A DNA stretch of 64,000 bases, from positions 1-64,000 of the forward strand of contig JAFSPM010000026.1 of the NCBI GenBank assembly GCA_017442855.1. Reading direction: 5' to 3'. Within the stretch, counting starts at the first letter, position 1; every line of letters starts with the position of its first letter. The position numbers were made by a program, and so were the translations under genes. The notes under the pieces are model-generated. The model ran no database searches. It had not been told where the DNA came from and saw only the letters and a list, made by a program, of their open reading frames with translations. This document shows positions 61,935 to 64,000 of the stretch, piece by piece. The stretch comes from Bacteroidaceae bacterium. Lineage in GTDB: Bacteria; Bacteroidota; Bacteroidia; Bacteroidales; Bacteroidaceae.

Positions 61935-62835
61935 TATCGTAAGGTGTTTCCTGATATACGTAATAGTTCAGCCAGTTGGTGAACAATAAGTTGGCGTGGG
62001 CACGCCATCTCACAATCACACCTTGTTCTGGATCGTCATTGCTGTAGTAGTTGAGTGGCATGTTGATGGGTAGTCCCTTGCCTAAGTCGCGACGATACTC
62101 AGTGTCCAAAGTCATGGGCGAGTACTCCGAATGTCCAGTTACGAAAAACTCCCTACCACCACGGGCCATCACCATGTGTACGCCTGATACGGTCGACTCA
62201 GAGAGCAGTGTCAGTTCGGGAACCTTCAAGATATCCTCCTTGCGAATCTCCGTATGGCGACTGTGTGGTACAAAGAAACGATCGTCGAAACCACGGAAGA
62301 TAGGACATAGTGGGTCGAGTGCATAATGCTCAAATACTCCAAACATTTTTTTGTCCAACTGGTACTTGGGCACTCCATAGAAATGATACAAACCTGCCTG
62401 AGCAGCCCAACAGATATACAATGTTGATGTGACATGCGTGCGAGCCCAGTCGAAAATGTCCGTAAGCTCATCCCAGTAGGTCACATCTTCATACTCAATC
62501 TGTTCTACTGGTGCACCCGTGATTATCATGCCGTCATACTTATGATGGCGCATCTCCTCGAAGTCAGTGTAGAACATTCTCATGTGCTCCACAGGTGTAT
62601 TCTTTGAGGTATGGCTCTTGATTTTCATCAACGACAGCTCAATCTGAAGGGGAGAGTTGGAAAGCAGACGTATCAGGTCTGTTTCCGTAGTAATCTTCAG
62701 GGGCATCAGGTTCAGCACGACAATACGCAAAGGACGAATATCCTGCGATCCCGCCCTAAGGTCATCCATCACGAATATGTTTTCTTTCTTCAGCAGATCT
62801 ACTGCCGGCAATGTCTTGGGTATATTAAGAGGCAT
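61918..62835 (-). CDS. metA: Homoserine O-acetyltransferase (MetA family)
   Basis: A 305-residue MetA-family enzyme that acylates homoserine in methionine synthesis. The catalytic Cys142 lies in TLYICWAAQAGLYHFYG, and the His/Glu pair in VTGHSEYSP. Residue 111 is Glu (GAPVEQIEYEDV); in this family Glu here goes with acetyl-CoA use, Gly with succinyl-CoA, so the product is probably O-acetylhomoserine. The gene is first in an operon with the U32 and zinc-ribbon genes. Confidence 0.93.
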   Translation of the reverse strand: MPLNIPKTLPAVDLLKKENIFVMDDLRAGSQDIRPLRIVVLNLMPLKITTETDLIRLLSNSPLQIELSLMKIKSHTSKNTPVEHMRMFYTDFEEMRHHKYDGMIITGAPVEQIEYEDVTYWDELTDIFDWARTHVTSTLYICWAAQAGLYHFYGVPKYQLDKKMFGVFEHYALDPLCPIFRGFDDRFFVPHSRHTEIRKEDILKVPELTLLSESTVSGVHMVMARGGREFFVTGHSEYSPMTLDTEYRRDLGKGLPINMPLNYYSNDDPEQGVIVRWRAHANLLFTNWLNYYVYQETPYDIETIH

Positions 62836-62858
62836 AGTTCATTTGCTTTATTTGATTG

Positions 62859-62894
62859 CAAAGGTACGTTTTTTTATTTTATTTCTTATCTTTG
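62859..62894. promoter_or_regulatory. Divergent -7 boxes of metA and the TSCPD gene
   Basis: Minus strand TACCTTTG (62866-62859) serves metA with a leader of about 17 nt. Plus strand TATCTTTG (62887-62894) serves the TSCPD gene with a leader of about 20 nt. -33 elements are weak on both strands. Confidence 0.55.
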
Positions 62895-62921
62895 CACCAT
62901 AATAAAAATACTATCACCATT

Positions 62922-63170
62922 ATGGCACATTATTCTTTCATCCCTCAAGGCGTTTGTTCTCAGCGTATCGACTTCGATATAGAAGAAGGCAAGTTGCACA
63001 ATGTTGTATTCACCAAAGGTTGTCCAGGCAATCTTAAGGCTATCCCCAAACTCGTAGAGGGTGCAGATGCTAAATGGGTAGCTGATACCCTTCGTGGCAA
63101 TACTTGTGGTGACAAACCCACCTCTTGTGCTGATCAGTTTGCCAACGCCATTGACCAGGCATTGCAGTAA
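62922..63170 (+). CDS. TSCPD-domain small protein
   Basis: An 82-residue protein that is one TSCPD domain (TIGR03905-like): FIPQGVCSQRIDFDIEEGKLHNVVFTKGCPGNLKAIPKL and a C-terminal CGDKPTSCADQFANAI. The domain also occurs at the end of B12-dependent ribonucleotide reductases, and its cysteines probably bind zinc. Stand-alone versions have no established function. The ATG at 62922 is selected because the -7 box at 62887-62894 lies after the upstream in-frame codon at 62856. Confidence 0.88.
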   Translation: MAHYSFIPQGVCSQRIDFDIEEGKLHNVVFTKGCPGNLKAIPKLVEGADAKWVADTLRGNTCGDKPTSCADQFANAIDQALQ

Positions 63171-63213
63171 AGTTGCTTAGCCGTATCAGACAGTCAGGAA
63201 TCTCTGCAAATGG

Positions 63214-64000
63214 TTATTCGTAGCCGTAGTTTTGGGTGATGTTTGGATTTAAAGTCAGTACATCACCAGGAATGGGGAAGACGGTGGTGAAGCCGCTATC
63301 TTCATTGGGTATTTGCGGACGACTGGAGTAGGGACGTGTAAACTGTCCGAAGCGGATGAGGTCTTGGCGTCGCCAACCTTCCCAGGCTAGTTCTAACTGG
63401 CGTTCTGCCAGGATATTCTCCAAAGTTGCTTTGCGGTAGTCCATATTTGAACGAACTCGTACAGCATTCATCTCTGCGTCACCATCCTGTCCGTTGCGTA
63501 CCTTCGCCTCGCTCTTCATCAATAATACGTCGGCATAGCGGAACAGTACAATGTCGTTGTGCATCAATTTTCCGTCTTTGGTAGAAGTGTAGTCCACTGC
63601 ATATTTTTTCATTCTGGCACCAGCTAACGCTTCGTATTTATCCCCTGTCATGTCTAACTTGATGACTTCTGGATGATAGGTCAGCGGTTCACCGTTCTGC
63701 ATAATGACGGGGTTGCCCTCATTGTCATATACCGTACCATAATAATAGGTGGAACCCAAACGAATATCCCATTTCTCATCATCGAAAAAACCGAATGTTT
63801 CCAGTGCCTCTATAGTGGCACTTGCTCCGTTTTCCCCACTCATGCCGTAAATTCCTGCATGACGGTAGTGATAAGAGCGGAACAGGTTCTGCATCTGGTT
63901 AGTATAGAAGCTCGGATCCATCGGAATTGTGAAAATATTCTCTATGGAAGTCTCGTTATGTACGCTAAAGCAATTTTCCATATTATCTTCAAGACCATAG
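63214..64000 (-). CDS. RagB/SusD-family protein, 3' part (cut by window edge)
   Basis: The frame stays open to the right edge of the window, so the N-terminal half lies outside; at least 262 residues are visible. The C-terminal SusD pattern is clear: DIVLFRYADVLLMKSEAKVRNG, MNAVRVRSNMDYRKATLENILAERQLELAWEGWRRQDLIRFG and FPIPGDVLTLNPNITQNYGY. SusD proteins are surface glycan-binding lipoproteins that act with a SusC transporter, whose gene is expected just beyond the window. The ATG at 63981 is internal, not the true start. Confidence 0.93.
   Translation of the reverse strand, partial: YGLEDNMENCFSVHNETSIENIFTIPMDPSFYTNQMQNLFRSYHYRHAGIYGMSGENGASATIEALETFGFFDDEKWDIRLGSTYYYGTVYDNEGNPVIMQNGEPLTYHPEVIKLDMTGDKYEALAGARMKKYAVDYTSTKDGKLMHNDIVLFRYADVLLMKSEAKVRNGQDGDAEMNAVRVRSNMDYRKATLENILAERQLELAWEGWRRQDLIRFGQFTRPYSSRPQIPNEDSGFTTVFPIPGDVLTLNPNITQNYGYE

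Noticed and set aside
63214-63981. SusD-like gene as a complete small gene starting at 63981
   Set aside because: The frame is open to the window edge and the visible part is only the C-terminal half of a SusD protein.

Overview
The window comes from a Bacteroidota chromosome, most likely a Bacteroidales member near Prevotella/Bacteroides. The evidence is: TAnnTTTG-type -7 promoter boxes (TATCTTTG, TAACTTTG, TACCTTTG) with almost no Shine-Dalgarno sites; a SusD-family protein; fimbrillin-family lipoproteins; a DUF6377 TPR regulator; M64 peptidase and GH78/GH9/GH125 lipoproteins or secreted enzymes; and the typical rplM-rpsI-rpsB-tsf order. No tRNA, rRNA, CRISPR array, prophage or complete insertion sequence was seen.

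Layout. 1-3.2 kb: two copies of a 48-bp palindromic repeat, an SPFH/ribbon-helix-helix/membrane-protein operon, luxS, and a two-gene hypothetical operon. 3.4-8.6 kb: two large surface lipoproteins, an LRR protein with Big2 domains followed by a fimbrillin-like/LRR/M64 peptidase, behind a long structured leader RNA. 8.6-9.3 kb: gene-free DNA with a 28-bp palindrome, 22-bp tandem repeats and a large inverted repeat. 9.3-16 kb: a DUF1080/Gfo-Idh-MocA operon of 3-keto-sugar type, preceded by DUF6377 and rseP. 16-20 kb: GH9 and GH125. 20-27.4 kb: purB, an rRNA pseudouridine synthase with a repeat-rich tail, asnS, and the ribosomal genes rplM-rpsI and rpsB-tsf with leaders. 27.5-39.4 kb: yciH, FAH-family enzyme, ispF, GH78 rhamnosidase, S8 protease, xseAB, ilvE, trmB, mrp, and a secreted FAD oxidoreductase.

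39.5-49.9 kb is the accessory region and the most interesting part: a type V-like fimbrial locus. It starts with a tyrosine recombinase, followed by a gap in which two sites with an identical 13-bp core (CCTTTTTCCTATA) lie in opposite orientation about 140 bp apart. Between them is a promoter (TTTG-19 bp-TTAATTTG) that currently points away from the fimbrial genes. I read this as an invertible, phase-variable promoter in the OFF state. The genes behind it encode a DUF3575-type protein, a DUF5119-type lipoprotein, a fimbrillin, a YoeB-type toxin/antitoxin pair, a second fimbrillin, and a 953-residue fimbrillin carrying a C-terminal glycine-rich domain like the extracellular domain of ALK/LTK receptors, a likely tip adhesin. 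A truncated, inverted copy of the recombinase tail closes the locus.

49.9-64 kb returns to core genes: a coiled-coil protein, mdh, nadK, radA, a COG2509 flavoprotein, a NarL/LuxR-like regulator with a degenerate receiver, a TonB-dependent receptor, a zinc-ribbon membrane protein, a U32 peptidase-family protein, metA, a TSCPD protein, and the 3' part of a susD gene cut by the window edge. All assignments come from reading the sequence; no database search was run.
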